From: an uncultured Oscillospiraceae bacterium
Lineage (GTDB): Bacteria > Bacillota > Clostridia > Oscillospirales > Oscillospiraceae
Direction: 5' to 3'
Length of the DNA stretch: 64,000 nucleotides
Assembly: GCA_947588955.1 (NCBI GenBank)
Contig: CANPYX010000008.1
Location: 1-64,000 of the forward strand
The position numbers and the translations under genes are program-made. Positions 1 to 8,088 of the stretch are shown piece after piece. Below the pieces are notes generated by a model, which was not told the DNA's origin, searched no databases, and saw nothing but the letters and a program-made list of their open reading frames with translations. Numbering within the stretch: position 1 is the stretch's first letter; each line of letters starts with the position of its first letter.

Positions 1-7
1 CCTTCAT

Positions 8-80
8 ATAACTATGCTCCCCCTATCTCGACAGTGTTTTTCCTTTTCGCTGTCTACTATAGGGGGAGCATATCAGTTAT
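8..80. repeat. Large nested inverted repeat at the window edge
   Basis: Perfect 13-bp arms at 14-26 and 59-71 (ATGCTCCCCCTAT and its complement). They are extended outside by 8-13/75-80 and inside by GACAG/CTGTC at 30-34/50-54. No long T-run follows on either strand. It may be a terminator for genes left of the window or a structured site of the element; nothing decides between these. Confidence 0.6.
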
Positions 81-101
81 ACAGTGGCGTTTTTGTACAA
101 C

Positions 102-131
102 AAAAGGTGACAGCCTGAAAGACTGCCACCT
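102..131 (-). terminator. Terminator after the methylase-helicase gene
   Basis: On the minus strand AGGTGGCAG and CTGTCACCT form a 9-bp stem (one wobble or mismatch) with a 9-nt loop, followed by TTTTG. It lies 25 bp past the stop at 156 and probably ends the operon that starts near 11.2 kb. Confidence 0.65.
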
Positions 132-155
132 TGAAGGTCGTTTGCGCATTGTTTC

Positions 156-3100
156 TTACGCTATCTTCTGCTTACCCCAGCGGATATGGAAGCGGCCTTC
201 ATCGTCCGCCTCGCGGCGCATCAGGAGGGAGAGGATGTTATAATCGACACCGAACTTCTCGTATATCTCATCGAGGTCGGTATCCTGCCCCTTCATAAAG
301 AGGTTGATCTTCTCCTTGGCCAGCACCATTTGAAGAAGGTTGGACTCCAGACTTCCGGTGTAATTGAGAAAGAAGATGTCTTTATATTCAGTTGAGGTGT
401 AGCGGATGAAGCGCATGTAGAATTGGCTCATTCCGGAGTTGTTGTAGTGCATCTCCGGTATCAGTATCTTGTTGACGTATTCGAAGTTCACGCTGGAGGG
501 AAGGCTCTGTTGGGTGCAGAGTAAAATGCCGTTGCCGCTTTCCCGCAGAGTTTTGCGCAGGGCGCGGCGCTGGGCGAAGGTCCTGGTCGAGCCGGTGACC
601 GTGAACAGCGGGCGGTCGGGGAGGTATTCCCGAAACGCGGCGGCGTAGGCGTCCAGTACGTTTTGATGGCGGACGCCGATGGCGACGATCTCGTCATCCC
701 ATTGGGACGCCATCTCCACAGCCGTCATGATTTTCAGCGGCGTCTCACCTGAATACTCCCGGAGAGTGTTTGGCGCGGACGCGACCCTGAGCATCAGCGT
801 GATCTGCTGTACGAGCTTCATCATGGCATCCTTGCGGGAGTTGCCGGTAGACGCGAAATAGGTGCGCTGGACCTCCTCAAATTTCTTCATCACGATGTCG
901 TAGACGGCACGCTCCTGGGCTGTAAAGATCAGCGGCACCTGATGGATACGGCGTATCTCCTTCCCGGTGACCTCCTCAAAGGTGCGGGTAATGACGGTCT
1001 TGGCCAGAATGTCATTGAGCGTGTCAGCGTTATAGATGTCCTGGGTGCGTTCCCCAATGCCGAATACCGTAGGTTTCTCCGGCAGATGGCATGAGGAAAA
1101 CAGCGAGTAACCCTTCTTGTAAGCGGGGATGGGGTGACCGTAATAAGGGTTCATATCGTAGTCCATCTCGTCGGCCTCCTTGCTGTAATAATAGGTGTAC
1201 TGGCTCCAACTGATCATGTTGACTGAGTTGTTGTAAAGGAGCTCCAGCTGGGGCGCGAACTCGGAAATGTTGTTCCGTGTGCTGGTGCCGGTGGTCAGGA
1301 GCTTCACTTTGCACCGCCGGAAGCAGGACAGGGTACTCTTGGCGCGTTTGGAGGTTGGGTTGGATATTTCGTCGCTCTCATCCAGCGCCAGCATTATCTT
1401 TTGGCCGTGACGCTTGATCCAATCCTTTATTTGCCTTCGGAGAATGCAGAGCTTGTTTAGCGTCACCAGCACAAAATCTCCCGGCTTTATTCGCTTTAGG
1501 TCCCCGATGCGCTCAAGGAACACATACGAAAGGCCGTAGTTTGGCAGTACGACATCCCAGTTGTTGCGAATGGAGATGGCCGAGGAGACGACCCAGGTGG
1601 AGTGAATACCCTGCTTTTCCATACGGTACAGCCCAATGGCGATAGCGGCCAGCGTTTTTCCGCTGCCCTGTTCCCATTGGAGCATACCGTAACGCTTTTG
1701 GAGCATTAGGTTGATGTCGTGACGCTGGATGTCGTTGAGACAGATATATTCCTCGTTTTCCGCGTCCCACAGCTTGAGGGTACTCAGCCATTGGCCGATT
1801 TCGGGATCCTCCGACATATCGTTGAACGGTTGGCTTTGACGCTCATACTCCCGATGCTTGCGTCGCAGTAGACGCTCAAAGCCCGGAAACTTCTCCGGCT
1901 CGTTGTCCAAAACCGCCTGGTAGACCGGGACAGGCGACTGCATATCTCCGGTCAGCTCCCGCCGCGCTTTGGCGCTGTACGCCTTATATACGAAGCAATC
2001 GTCGCGCTTGACAAGGGCGATAATATCACGCTCCGGCTTTTTGTTTTGCTTCTGAAGGGCACGGCGCAGGTATGCCAGGACCTTGGCCTCGGTCAGCTTG
2101 CTCTTGTCCCACTCCTTATAGTCCATGTCCTCCGGCTTTTCCTGAGTGAAAAAGCGGTGGAGGTACTCGCAGCACCTGGAGTACTGACAGCGGGTCGCGG
2201 GGTGGGCCTTGATGTGATATAGGAGCTTCTGCGTCTCATATGTAAAGCCTTGAGACGCGCTGTACTTTCGGGCAAGCTCAAGCATCACCCTGGATTTGTT
2301 CTTTTCAAGATCAGCTTTGGGCAGCATGAGGAACGTATCATAAATGCGCTGTGATGTTTTTGCCACGTCAAAGCGGGGGGAGAGAAGGTCAAATTGATCG
2401 GTATTGTACCGCCGCTCGGAACCTTTATCTTCCTCACTGCGTCTTTGCCAGAATTGAAGTTTGGTGGGCATGTCCTTGACTCCCAGGGCGGCAAAAGCGT
2501 TGTCAGGGAGGCCGACTTGCCCTAAAAATCTAAAGTTCTGTTCCATTGCGCGGATCTGGGCCTTGTCAGAGAAATCGTCCGCCAGGAATGACCGGGGCAC
2601 AACAAGAGCCATGATACCCAGCGGCTTCATAAGCTCCGCCGCTTTGCGGCAGTAATATAACTGCGAAACGACCTCATCTCCGTCGCCGATCCACCAGCGA
2701 AGATTGAACGGCGGGTTGCCTACCACATAGTCGAAGCGGACCTCCGGCTTATATGTACGGATGTCGCACTGCTCCAGATTGGCGTCCGGGTAGAGATAGC
2801 TTGCTACCTTCCATGCGTTTACGTCAAGCTCACAGCCGTAAACATTTGACATCGCCGGAGCGTAGTTGAAAAAATTCCCCATACCGCAGGTCAAGTCCGC
2901 GACAAGGTCATGCTCTCCGGGGCGCAGACAGGTCATCACAAGCTGACATATTCGGGATGGCGTGAAAAACTGGCCGTTCTCGAACCGCTTCTTATGCTCG
3001 CTGTACTCATGGTAGTTGGCAAAATCCTCACGCTTCAGACCGTGCAATCCGCCGATACCGGTGTAGGCATTATAAATATCCTCCCTGGTGATCCCGTATG

Positions 3101-3197
3101 CTTCCGCCTGCCCGCTGTCAATGAGGTATATTATTTTTTCGTTGAGCTCCTCACGCCGTTCGGGCGGGATAGGTGTCGCATAATCTTTATAAATCAT
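156..3197 (-). CDS. N6-adenine DNA methylase fused to an SNF2-type helicase
   Basis: Seen: 1013 residues in two parts. Residues about 70-250 carry a type I-like adenine methylase with GQFFTP (75-80), the SAM motif DLTCGMGNFF (101-110) and the catalytic NPPF (161-164). Residues about 485-960 carry a superfamily 2 helicase with Walker A EQGSGKTL (509-516), DESD (606-609) and TTGTSTRNN (635-643). Known: such fusions occur on plasmids and ICEs of Firmicutes, often with a DUF4942 gene, as here. No target-recognition or nuclease domain is obvious. Inferred: it modifies the element's DNA, perhaps during transfer, or acts as a defence or anti-restriction enzyme. It is preceded 10 bp upstream by the DUF4942 gene and has the ribosome site AAGGAGAAAAA before ATG. 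It is the last gene of the long operon. Confidence 0.85.
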   Translation of the reverse strand: MIYKDYATPIPPERREELNEKIIYLIDSGQAEAYGITREDIYNAYTGIGGLHGLKREDFANYHEYSEHKKRFENGQFFTPSRICQLVMTCLRPGEHDLVADLTCGMGNFFNYAPAMSNVYGCELDVNAWKVASYLYPDANLEQCDIRTYKPEVRFDYVVGNPPFNLRWWIGDGDEVVSQLYYCRKAAELMKPLGIMALVVPRSFLADDFSDKAQIRAMEQNFRFLGQVGLPDNAFAALGVKDMPTKLQFWQRRSEEDKGSERRYNTDQFDLLSPRFDVAKTSQRIYDTFLMLPKADLEKNKSRVMLELARKYSASQGFTYETQKLLYHIKAHPATRCQYSRCCEYLHRFFTQEKPEDMDYKEWDKSKLTEAKVLAYLRRALQKQNKKPERDIIALVKRDDCFVYKAYSAKARRELTGDMQSPVPVYQAVLDNEPEKFPGFERLLRRKHREYERQSQPFNDMSEDPEIGQWLSTLKLWDAENEEYICLNDIQRHDINLMLQKRYGMLQWEQGSGKTLAAIAIGLYRMEKQGIHSTWVVSSAISIRNNWDVVLPNYGLSYVFLERIGDLKRIKPGDFVLVTLNKLCILRRQIKDWIKRHGQKIMLALDESDEISNPTSKRAKSTLSCFRRCKVKLLTTGTSTRNNISEFAPQLELLYNNSVNMISWSQYTYYYSKEADEMDYDMNPYYGHPIPAYKKGYSLFSSCHLPEKPTVFGIGERTQDIYNADTLNDILAKTVITRTFEEVTGKEIRRIHQVPLIFTAQERAVYDIVMKKFEEVQRTYFASTGNSRKDAMMKLVQQITLMLRVASAPNTLREYSGETPLKIMTAVEMASQWDDEIVAIGVRHQNVLDAYAAAFREYLPDRPLFTVTGSTRTFAQRRALRKTLRESGNGILLCTQQSLPSSVNFEYVNKILIPEMHYNNSGMSQFYMRFIRYTSTEYKDIFFLNYTGSLESNLLQMVLAKEKINLFMKGQDTDLDEIYEKFGVDYNILSLLMRREADDEGRFHIRWGKQKIA

Positions 3198-3206
3198 TTT
3201 TTCTCC

Positions 3207-4103
3207 TTACTCCGCCATGTAAAGGTATTCGTCCGTAAACTTCCGGGCGTATTCCTCGCTGGTAAAGCGGATGTCCATGCGCCCGTTCTTGAACAGGCGT
3301 ATCCGGTCAAATTTATTACATTGCGGGAACTCCCACAGGTCATACCAACGGCGTACATCGTCCGATATGAGAGCGTATATCCCGCTTGGATATGTACCGA
3401 GGGCATCCGTCTCAAAGCGGGCAAGGCCCTTGAGAACATATTTCATATCCCTCTCTACATACCACTGCTCATAACCGTTGTAGTAGCCGTACCCGCAGGC
3501 GTCATACAGGATTTTTACGGTATTCTTTTTCTGCTCAAACTTCGCGCTGTGCTCCCGGCTGTCCCAAACCGCCTTGTGACAGCCGTCCAACAGCTCGTAG
3601 ACGGCCTGCTCTTTGAACGTCCTGCCGTTGAATTGCCTCAGGATATGCTTGATAATGTCCTCGTATTGCAGAACAAACGGCGGGTAAGCGGACCAGTCAA
3701 CCTCGTCATTTTCGTAGTCGGGAGGCGGCTGCTCCGGAAGGAGCCCTCTCATATGATCCGCGCTGTCCAGGGATAGAAAGTACGTGCTGTTCAGATATGC
3801 GACGATGGTGGATATAAATTTGCGGTGTACAGAGAAGATATGGTTCATCATGTCACGCATGGATATATCGTCCCACCAGTGAGAGACCAGGTATTTCTGC
3901 TTCCAACAATCGTCACGATCTTCCGGTAGACGGGCGGATTTCTGATGGGCGCGCATGTCCATCCAGACAGATGCGATTTGGTAGAAGCCCTCCACGGCGT
4001 CGCTGTAAAGATCCTGCTCCTTTTGGCAGAACTCACGGTCAGCCTCCGAAATGAGGGCAGACGCGCAAATGGTCACCGCGTCAAATTTTTTCAGTAGATC
4101 CAT
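3207..4103 (-). CDS. DUF4942-like protein, partner of the methylase-helicase
   Basis: 298 residues from the ATG at 4103, chosen because AAGGAGAG stands just before it; an in-frame ATG 12 codons upstream has no such site. The protein is rich in Trp, Tyr and acidic residues, with no signal peptide or membrane segment. It resembles the DUF4942 family, which is typically encoded next to N6-methylases on mobile elements; the match is by general pattern, not by a search. Only 9 bp separate it from the methylase-helicase, so the two are very likely co-translated and work together. The biochemical role of DUF4942 is not known. A hairpin lies in its leader at 4126-4169. Confidence 0.7.
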   Translation of the reverse strand: MDLLKKFDAVTICASALISEADREFCQKEQDLYSDAVEGFYQIASVWMDMRAHQKSARLPEDRDDCWKQKYLVSHWWDDISMRDMMNHIFSVHRKFISTIVAYLNSTYFLSLDSADHMRGLLPEQPPPDYENDEVDWSAYPPFVLQYEDIIKHILRQFNGRTFKEQAVYELLDGCHKAVWDSREHSAKFEQKKNTVKILYDACGYGYYNGYEQWYVERDMKYVLKGLARFETDALGTYPSGIYALISDDVRRWYDLWEFPQCNKFDRIRLFKNGRMDIRFTSEEYARKFTDEYLYMAE

Positions 4104-4125
4104 TTTGACTCTCCTTAATAAGGGT

Positions 4126-4169
4126 CGCCCGGAGAACATACCTGCGTTGGCAGGCGTATCCTCCGGGCG
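4126..4169. repeat. Cruciform-type hairpin between small operon genes
   Basis: Outer arms CGCCCGGAG (126-134 within the 4-kb block) and CTCCGGGCG (161-169) are perfect, with a second stem CCTGC/GCAGG inside. There is no T-run on the minus strand, so it is not a simple terminator. It sits in the leader of the DUF4942 gene and could be an RNA processing or pausing structure. Confidence 0.6.
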
Positions 4170-4207
4170 CTTTCAATGATACCGGTTTTACGGAGCTTTC
4201 CGGACTT

Positions 4208-4459
4208 TCAGCCGGCGTAATGACCGTTGGTGGAGTAATTCCACTCGACTGTGCCGTCCTCGTACTGCAGGACACCGTTGGCGAAAATCCTCCATCCGTC
4301 TGACACCCGCTCAAATAAGCCGCAATTCTCCTGAGGAGCGGCCATTTTGGGCTTGCCCTGGCTGTCGCAGTAGTAGGTATCGCCGATACATCGGTACTCT
4401 CCGCCGTTGCGGTTTGCGTATACCTGACCGACCACGGGGGTTATATAATGGGCGTCCAT
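4208..4459 (-). CDS. Small protein of unknown function (83 aa)
   Basis: 83 residues with many aromatic residues and glycines, including paired YRCIGDTYYC and WRIFANGVLQYEDGTVEW stretches that suggest a small beta-sheet fold. There is no signal peptide or membrane segment. It starts directly after the stop of the PcfM-like gene (4460), so it is translationally coupled in the operon. I do not recognise the family. The coding assignment rests on its tight packing between two supported genes and the lack of an alternative frame. Confidence 0.6.
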   Translation of the reverse strand: MDAHYITPVVGQVYANRNGGEYRCIGDTYYCDSQGKPKMAAPQENCGLFERVSDGWRIFANGVLQYEDGTVEWNYSTNGHYAG

Positions 4460-4696
4460 TCAAAACTCCTTCCATTCGGTTACGTCTCCGGTCTCGTCAT
4501 TCTCGGCCATAATGAGCCGCGCTGTGGGAGGTGAGGGGAGGACGACAGATTCGCCCAGCCTGTACTTTTCCTCAGCAAGATCCAGGGCATGGAACACGTC
4601 CCCGGCCGTTACGTGAAATTCTCCGGATATATGTTCTTCGATGGTCACTGTGTACGCGATATTATTCTCCGATTTTATGAGGTCGCTCTTTATCAC
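4460..4696 (-). CDS. DpnD/PcfM-like small protein
   Basis: 78 residues. The stretch YTVTIEEHISGEFHVTAGD followed by an A-x-x-x-A-x-x-KYRLGE segment is the hallmark of the DpnD/PcfM C-terminal family (PcfM is from the enterococcal pCF10 transfer region). The function of the family is not settled. The start overlaps the upstream gene's stop by 4 bp (ATGA), and the downstream 83-aa gene begins at once, so all three are co-translated. Its presence fits the PcfJ and PcfK relatives encoded further along the element. Confidence 0.7.
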   Translation of the reverse strand: MIKSDLIKSENNIAYTVTIEEHISGEFHVTAGDVFHALDLAEEKYRLGESVVLPSPPTARLIMAENDETGDVTEWKEF

Positions 4697-5661
4697 TGTT
4701 CCACCTCCGACGGCTTGCCGTTAATGATGCTGATAAGCTCATCCATGTACCGGTAGAATGATTGTGAACCACGCCCCTTTTTTGAGCGGAGGAACGACGT
4801 TCCCAGACATCTGCCGTTTTCGACTTTTACTTTTGTGAGCATTCCCTCTATCCACCCCTGTGTTCTGATCGGTACCTCCACGTTGTAGCGCCGCATCAAA
4901 AAATTGATGAGGGAGCAGGCTTTACCGCAGTTTGGGGTCTCGTAGTAGACGACCTTTTGGTTTTCCACGACTCCGCCGCTTTTGATGATTTGCAGGGTCG
5001 ATAAAACCGTCTGCTCAAGCTCGTTGTTCACACTGTCCGCGTGTTCCTTTGCTTTTGCCGCCTCACGGGCCACAAACTCCTCGCGCTCCTTAGCGCGCAA
5101 GGACTTGTGAACCGCAGACAGCTCCACGCATTTTGGTAACTCGTTCATAACGAGAGCCCCGATGAAGTCCGGGAAGCTCTTGCCGCCGTCCTCCTTTGAG
5201 GAGAGATAGGCGCTAACATGGCCTTCAAGCAACTTCCGGATATATGCTGTCTGACGCGCGGGCTCGTTTCCGCAACGCTCGATCTCGATTTGCTCGGTTT
5301 CGAGGGCGGCGGCGATTCCGTAGCCGCCATCGAACTGACGCAGGCGGTCGAAATGCTCCTGCCGCGCTTCCTTACTGCCATAGAGATTTGTTACCGCAGC
5401 GTCATATCCGCACCGGTCGATCAATGACCATTCGGTCAAGCAAAGGGGGAGAAGACGGCCGTTCAGATGCGCGAAAAGATAATATTTGTCGTTCTCCGCT
5501 CTCGGATACCCGACATCCGGCTTCCCGGCGCTACGCCAAAGCGCGTATGTTGTGTTGCCGTCGGTGATTTCCTTTTCAAACACTGCGTACATCCTGCGGC
5601 CGTCTTTATTGAACATCCCATCTATAAACAGGGGAGTCATAAGTTTACTGCGATTTGCCAT
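4693..5661 (-). CDS. Unknown element protein (322 aa)
   Basis: 322 residues from ATG 5661 (MANRSKLMTP). This start is preferred over a longer open frame because the longer N-terminus is arginine-rich translation of the neighbouring gene's other frame, and AAAGGAG stands 12-13 nt upstream. The N-terminal half has a 'modify or display' type beta pattern. The middle, about residues 170-215, is helical with many Lys/Glu. The C-terminal half contains NYEV/PIRTQGWIEG and a Ser/Arg-rich SFLRSKKGRGSQSFYRY segment. No enzyme motif is recognised. It overlaps the upstream gene by 17 bp and the downstream one by 4 bp. Confidence 0.65.
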   Translation of the reverse strand: MANRSKLMTPLFIDGMFNKDGRRMYAVFEKEITDGNTTYALWRSAGKPDVGYPRAENDKYYLFAHLNGRLLPLCLTEWSLIDRCGYDAAVTNLYGSKEARQEHFDRLRQFDGGYGIAAALETEQIEIERCGNEPARQTAYIRKLLEGHVSAYLSSKEDGGKSFPDFIGALVMNELPKCVELSAVHKSLRAKEREEFVAREAAKAKEHADSVNNELEQTVLSTLQIIKSGGVVENQKVVYYETPNCGKACSLINFLMRRYNVEVPIRTQGWIEGMLTKVKVENGRCLGTSFLRSKKGRGSQSFYRYMDELISIINGKPSEVEQ

Positions 5662-6733
5662 GGTTTGCTTCAAACGCTCCTTTCGTAAATAAATCAATCT
5701 GTTCATATTCCCATGCGGACGGCAAAAGCATCTCCTGCCGCCGCTTTTTCTTCTCGCGGGCTTGCCTCGCTTTGGCGAGGCGCTCACGCTTTTGGACCTT
5801 CGCGGCTTTCTCAAGGTCCGAGGCGTGGACGACCTCGATGCCATCCTCAACGTCCCGCAGGTCCTGAAGGAGATCCCGCGTCTCACGCCTCTCGATGCGT
5901 ATGTTCTCCACCTCATAGTGAAACTCGAAGTAATCGTACCCCGGCCACGTCCTGTGATAGTCCGAAAAGTGTTCCTGCCGCCGGTCCTCCGATGTCAGGT
6001 GAGGCCTGATGATGGTCTGACCTGTCAGCGGATTGTACTCGGCCTTTTTGACCTTCAGCCATATCTCAGCGTCTGTCCGCGCCACCGGCTTGGGGAACAC
6101 CTTTACTCCCTTTTCAATGGCCACCTTCGTTTCCTCCAGAAATCCCGTCCGGGTCTTCCATGTGCGGCGGATGTCATAGAAGATATTCACCGGTGTCAGG
6201 TCACGGGGCTTTTTGCGGATGGAGCAAAACTGATTTTTGCACCTGGTACGTATGCATTTGTCTACATCATACCTGACCTCCAGCCGGCCGCCCTCATAGC
6301 CGTTGCAGTCCACCACGCAGGCGCAATATTGGCCGCCCGTGATCTCCATGTACTGCTTTCGCCGGGCCTTGGCTCTGTCGTTGGACACCTTCTCCGCACT
6401 GGCCTCGTAGTCATAGGGCTGATCCGTGAGCCGGCACGGACACATGGGGAGCGGGAACCCCTCCGGGATGTGTTCGCATTTGCGGTTGTTGTACGGACAC
6501 CGCAGCAGCGGGTTCCCATTCTCCGGGCAGTACTGGACGCCCATGAACCAGGCATCGGAAGTCGCCACGGTCCAGCCCTTCACCAAAAGCCCGCAGCCGG
6601 TCTGCCAGACGAGCTTGAGCTTGTGTTCCCACTTGTACTCAAGTCCCTCGTCATAGCGGCCTCTGTAAACATAGTCCGGATAGTGCTCCAGTGTCCAGCC
6701 CTCCTCCAGGAGCTTCCTGGTCAGCTCGTTCAT
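5645..6733 (-). CDS. Cysteine-rich protein of unknown function (362 aa)
   Basis: 362 residues. The region of about residues 65-175 holds at least a dozen cysteines in pairs such as CPENGNPLLRC, CEHIPEGFPLPMCPC, CACVVDC and CIRTRCKNQFC, which suggests a zinc-binding or iron-sulfur cluster fold. The C-terminal 80 residues are a basic coiled coil rich in Lys, Arg and Glu, which could bind nucleic acid. There is no membrane segment. It overlaps its neighbours by 4 and 17 bp, so it is part of a tight operon. The family is not recognised. Confidence 0.65.
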   Translation of the reverse strand: MNELTRKLLEEGWTLEHYPDYVYRGRYDEGLEYKWEHKLKLVWQTGCGLLVKGWTVATSDAWFMGVQYCPENGNPLLRCPYNNRKCEHIPEGFPLPMCPCRLTDQPYDYEASAEKVSNDRAKARRKQYMEITGGQYCACVVDCNGYEGGRLEVRYDVDKCIRTRCKNQFCSIRKKPRDLTPVNIFYDIRRTWKTRTGFLEETKVAIEKGVKVFPKPVARTDAEIWLKVKKAEYNPLTGQTIIRPHLTSEDRRQEHFSDYHRTWPGYDYFEFHYEVENIRIERRETRDLLQDLRDVEDGIEVVHASDLEKAAKVQKRERLAKARQAREKKKRRQEMLLPSAWEYEQIDLFTKGAFEANHGKSQ

Positions 6734-6963
6734 AGGCCGGAACAGGGCACCAGCCCGTAATGCTCCTGCATGACGGCCCGGAGTTCACCCACAGAGATGT
6801 CATATTCCTTTGCGATGCACGCCTCACAGTGGATGTGCTTGTAGCCCAGGGCGCGGGACACCCGCTTGTCCCAGGAGTTGACCGGCGTCGTACCGCACTT
6901 GTGGCAGGCGGTGTCGTAGTACCAGATGACGCCCCTGGGGGCGTCAGAATCGGTGATCTTCAT
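6730..6963 (-). CDS. Small zinc-ribbon-like protein (77 aa)
   Basis: 77 residues with CHKCG near residue 20 and HCEAC near residue 45, a four-cysteine arrangement that could bind one zinc ion. The rest is short and polar. It overlaps both neighbours by 4 bp (ATGA junctions), so expression is coupled. Function unknown; a DNA- or protein-binding adaptor is only a guess. Confidence 0.6.
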   Translation of the reverse strand: MKITDSDAPRGVIWYYDTACHKCGTTPVNSWDKRVSRALGYKHIHCEACIAKEYDISVGELRAVMQEHYGLVPCSGL

Positions 6964-7253
6964 TTTTGCCTATCCCTCCGTTTCACTTTTCGCGATCGTT
7001 CCTCACGCACGCCGGTATCATAGCCGCCGGGAGTATCGTACATTATGACGCGATCCACTTCCGGCGGCTTGAGACGGACGATTCGGTAATCACGACCGCA
7101 TTGCCGGTGCAAATAGTCCACCTTCGCGGAAAACAGGCTGTCGTAAGTGACCATCATTTCAAAACTGGTTCTCTGCTTACATGAGCCGGGGCCATAACCG
7201 AAGGCTGTGCCGAACAGAAATTTACCTGTTCGGATATTTTGGATCGTGTACAT
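6960..7253 (-). CDS. Small basic protein of unknown function (97 aa)
   Basis: 97 residues from ATG 7253 (MYTIQNIRTGKFLFG), chosen because CGGAGGTAACGACA precedes it. The C-terminus is strongly basic (RSRKVKRRDRQK). The N-terminal part, with a repeated 'T-G-K-F-L-F-G' and 'Y-G-P-G-S' look, may be a small beta fold. This is the first gene after the strong terminator at 7296-7339, so its expression from the operon promoter needs read-through or a local promoter. Confidence 0.6.
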   Translation of the reverse strand: MYTIQNIRTGKFLFGTAFGYGPGSCKQRTSFEMMVTYDSLFSAKVDYLHRQCGRDYRIVRLKPPEVDRVIMYDTPGGYDTGVREERSRKVKRRDRQK

Positions 7254-7295
7254 TGTCGTTACCTCCGTTGCATTGCGCAGTTTGGATGTTCTCTC

Positions 7296-7339
7296 AAAAA
7301 AGGGAGCGCACAAAGGGATTGTTCCCTTCGTGCGCTCCC
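7296..7339 (-). terminator. Strong terminator inside the operon
   Basis: On the minus strand GGGAGCGCAC and GTGCGCTCCC (7330-7339 and 7302-7311) are perfect 10-bp arms, with AGGG/CCCT stacked inside, followed by TTTTTT at 7296-7301. It lies between two genes that run in the same direction. It would cut off the seven downstream genes, including the methylase-helicase, unless it is read through. Confidence 0.85.
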
Positions 7340-7346
7340 GGAGCTT

Positions 7347-7583
7347 TCAGGCCGTCAAGCCCATAACGGTGAGACCGTCAGCACATTCGGTTGTAGGTTC
7401 CGGCACAAGCCGGTAGTGGGTGTTCTGCGTCTCAAAACAGATCTCCTCACGGCTCACGCTTTTGATAGCAACGACACGGGACGTTCGAGTGTATCCCGAT
7501 TCGTGGCGGATAAAGGCACAGCTGCCAACGCAAAGCGGGTGCATCAGTGACCCGCTCAGAGTCCTGTGGGTTTTGGTTATCAT
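7347..7583 (-). CDS. Small protein of unknown function (78 aa)
   Basis: 78 residues with cysteines at about 18, 22, 49 and 68 and no membrane segment. It overlaps the sigma-like gene by 4 bp and ends just before the strong terminator at 7296-7339, so it may be the normal end of the short form of the transcript. Family not recognised. Confidence 0.55.
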   Translation of the reverse strand: MITKTHRTLSGSLMHPLCVGSCAFIRHESGYTRTSRVVAIKSVSREEICFETQNTHYRLVPEPTTECADGLTVMGLTA

Positions 7584-8083
7584 GTTTTTGCCTCCTTCTT
7601 TGAATAAAATTGTAATAATTCTCGATACAGATTTTTTAAAAGGTACCGTACCTTTTTAGGGGAAAGACCTTGTTTCTCGGCTGCGTCGGCGATGGAATAC
7701 CCCTGCAGGCGCAGGATCGCCAGCTCGTACTGAGCTCTGTGGGCAACAGAGGCCAGGTCGTGCAAAATCAATCTGGCCTCCATTTCTTCCATGGGATCCT
7801 CCACGGCGGATGATTCCAAATAGCTTTGCTCCGCTTTCACTCTGCGGGACTCAGCCTTATAAAACGCCGTAATGCTGCGCCGCATGGATTTCCACGCAAC
7901 GGTGGAGAAGGCGTAGCGGCGCAGCTCTGACCGCATCAAATACCGCCTGACCGCAGACACATACCCCAAAGCGGCAATGTCATAGTACTCACGCTCATCA
8001 AGACCCTCCTCATTAAGGAAGGAATAGATGAGGGCGTGATTATCCGCCGCAAATTGGCGCTGCTCGTCTGTCAGGGGTGGCAT
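7580..8083 (-). CDS. Sigma-70-like or HTH transcription factor
   Basis: 167 residues. The N-terminal part has a region-2-like pattern (EREYYDIAALGYVSAVRRYL, then FSTVAWKSMRRSI) and the C-terminal part a region-4-like helix-turn-helix (ELAILRLQGYSIADAAEKQG followed by KKVRYLLKNLYREL). It lacks a recognisable extracytoplasmic-function sensor partner. Known: Tn1549-like and related ICEs often carry such small sigma-like proteins. Inferred: it redirects RNA polymerase to element promoters or acts in an early/late switch. It is 5 bp downstream of the 280-aa gene and overlaps the next gene by 4 bp. Confidence 0.7.
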   Translation of the reverse strand: MPPLTDEQRQFAADNHALIYSFLNEEGLDEREYYDIAALGYVSAVRRYLMRSELRRYAFSTVAWKSMRRSITAFYKAESRRVKAEQSYLESSAVEDPMEEMEARLILHDLASVAHRAQYELAILRLQGYSIADAAEKQGLSPKKVRYLLKNLYRELLQFYSKKEAKT

Positions 8084-8088
8084 CCGAA

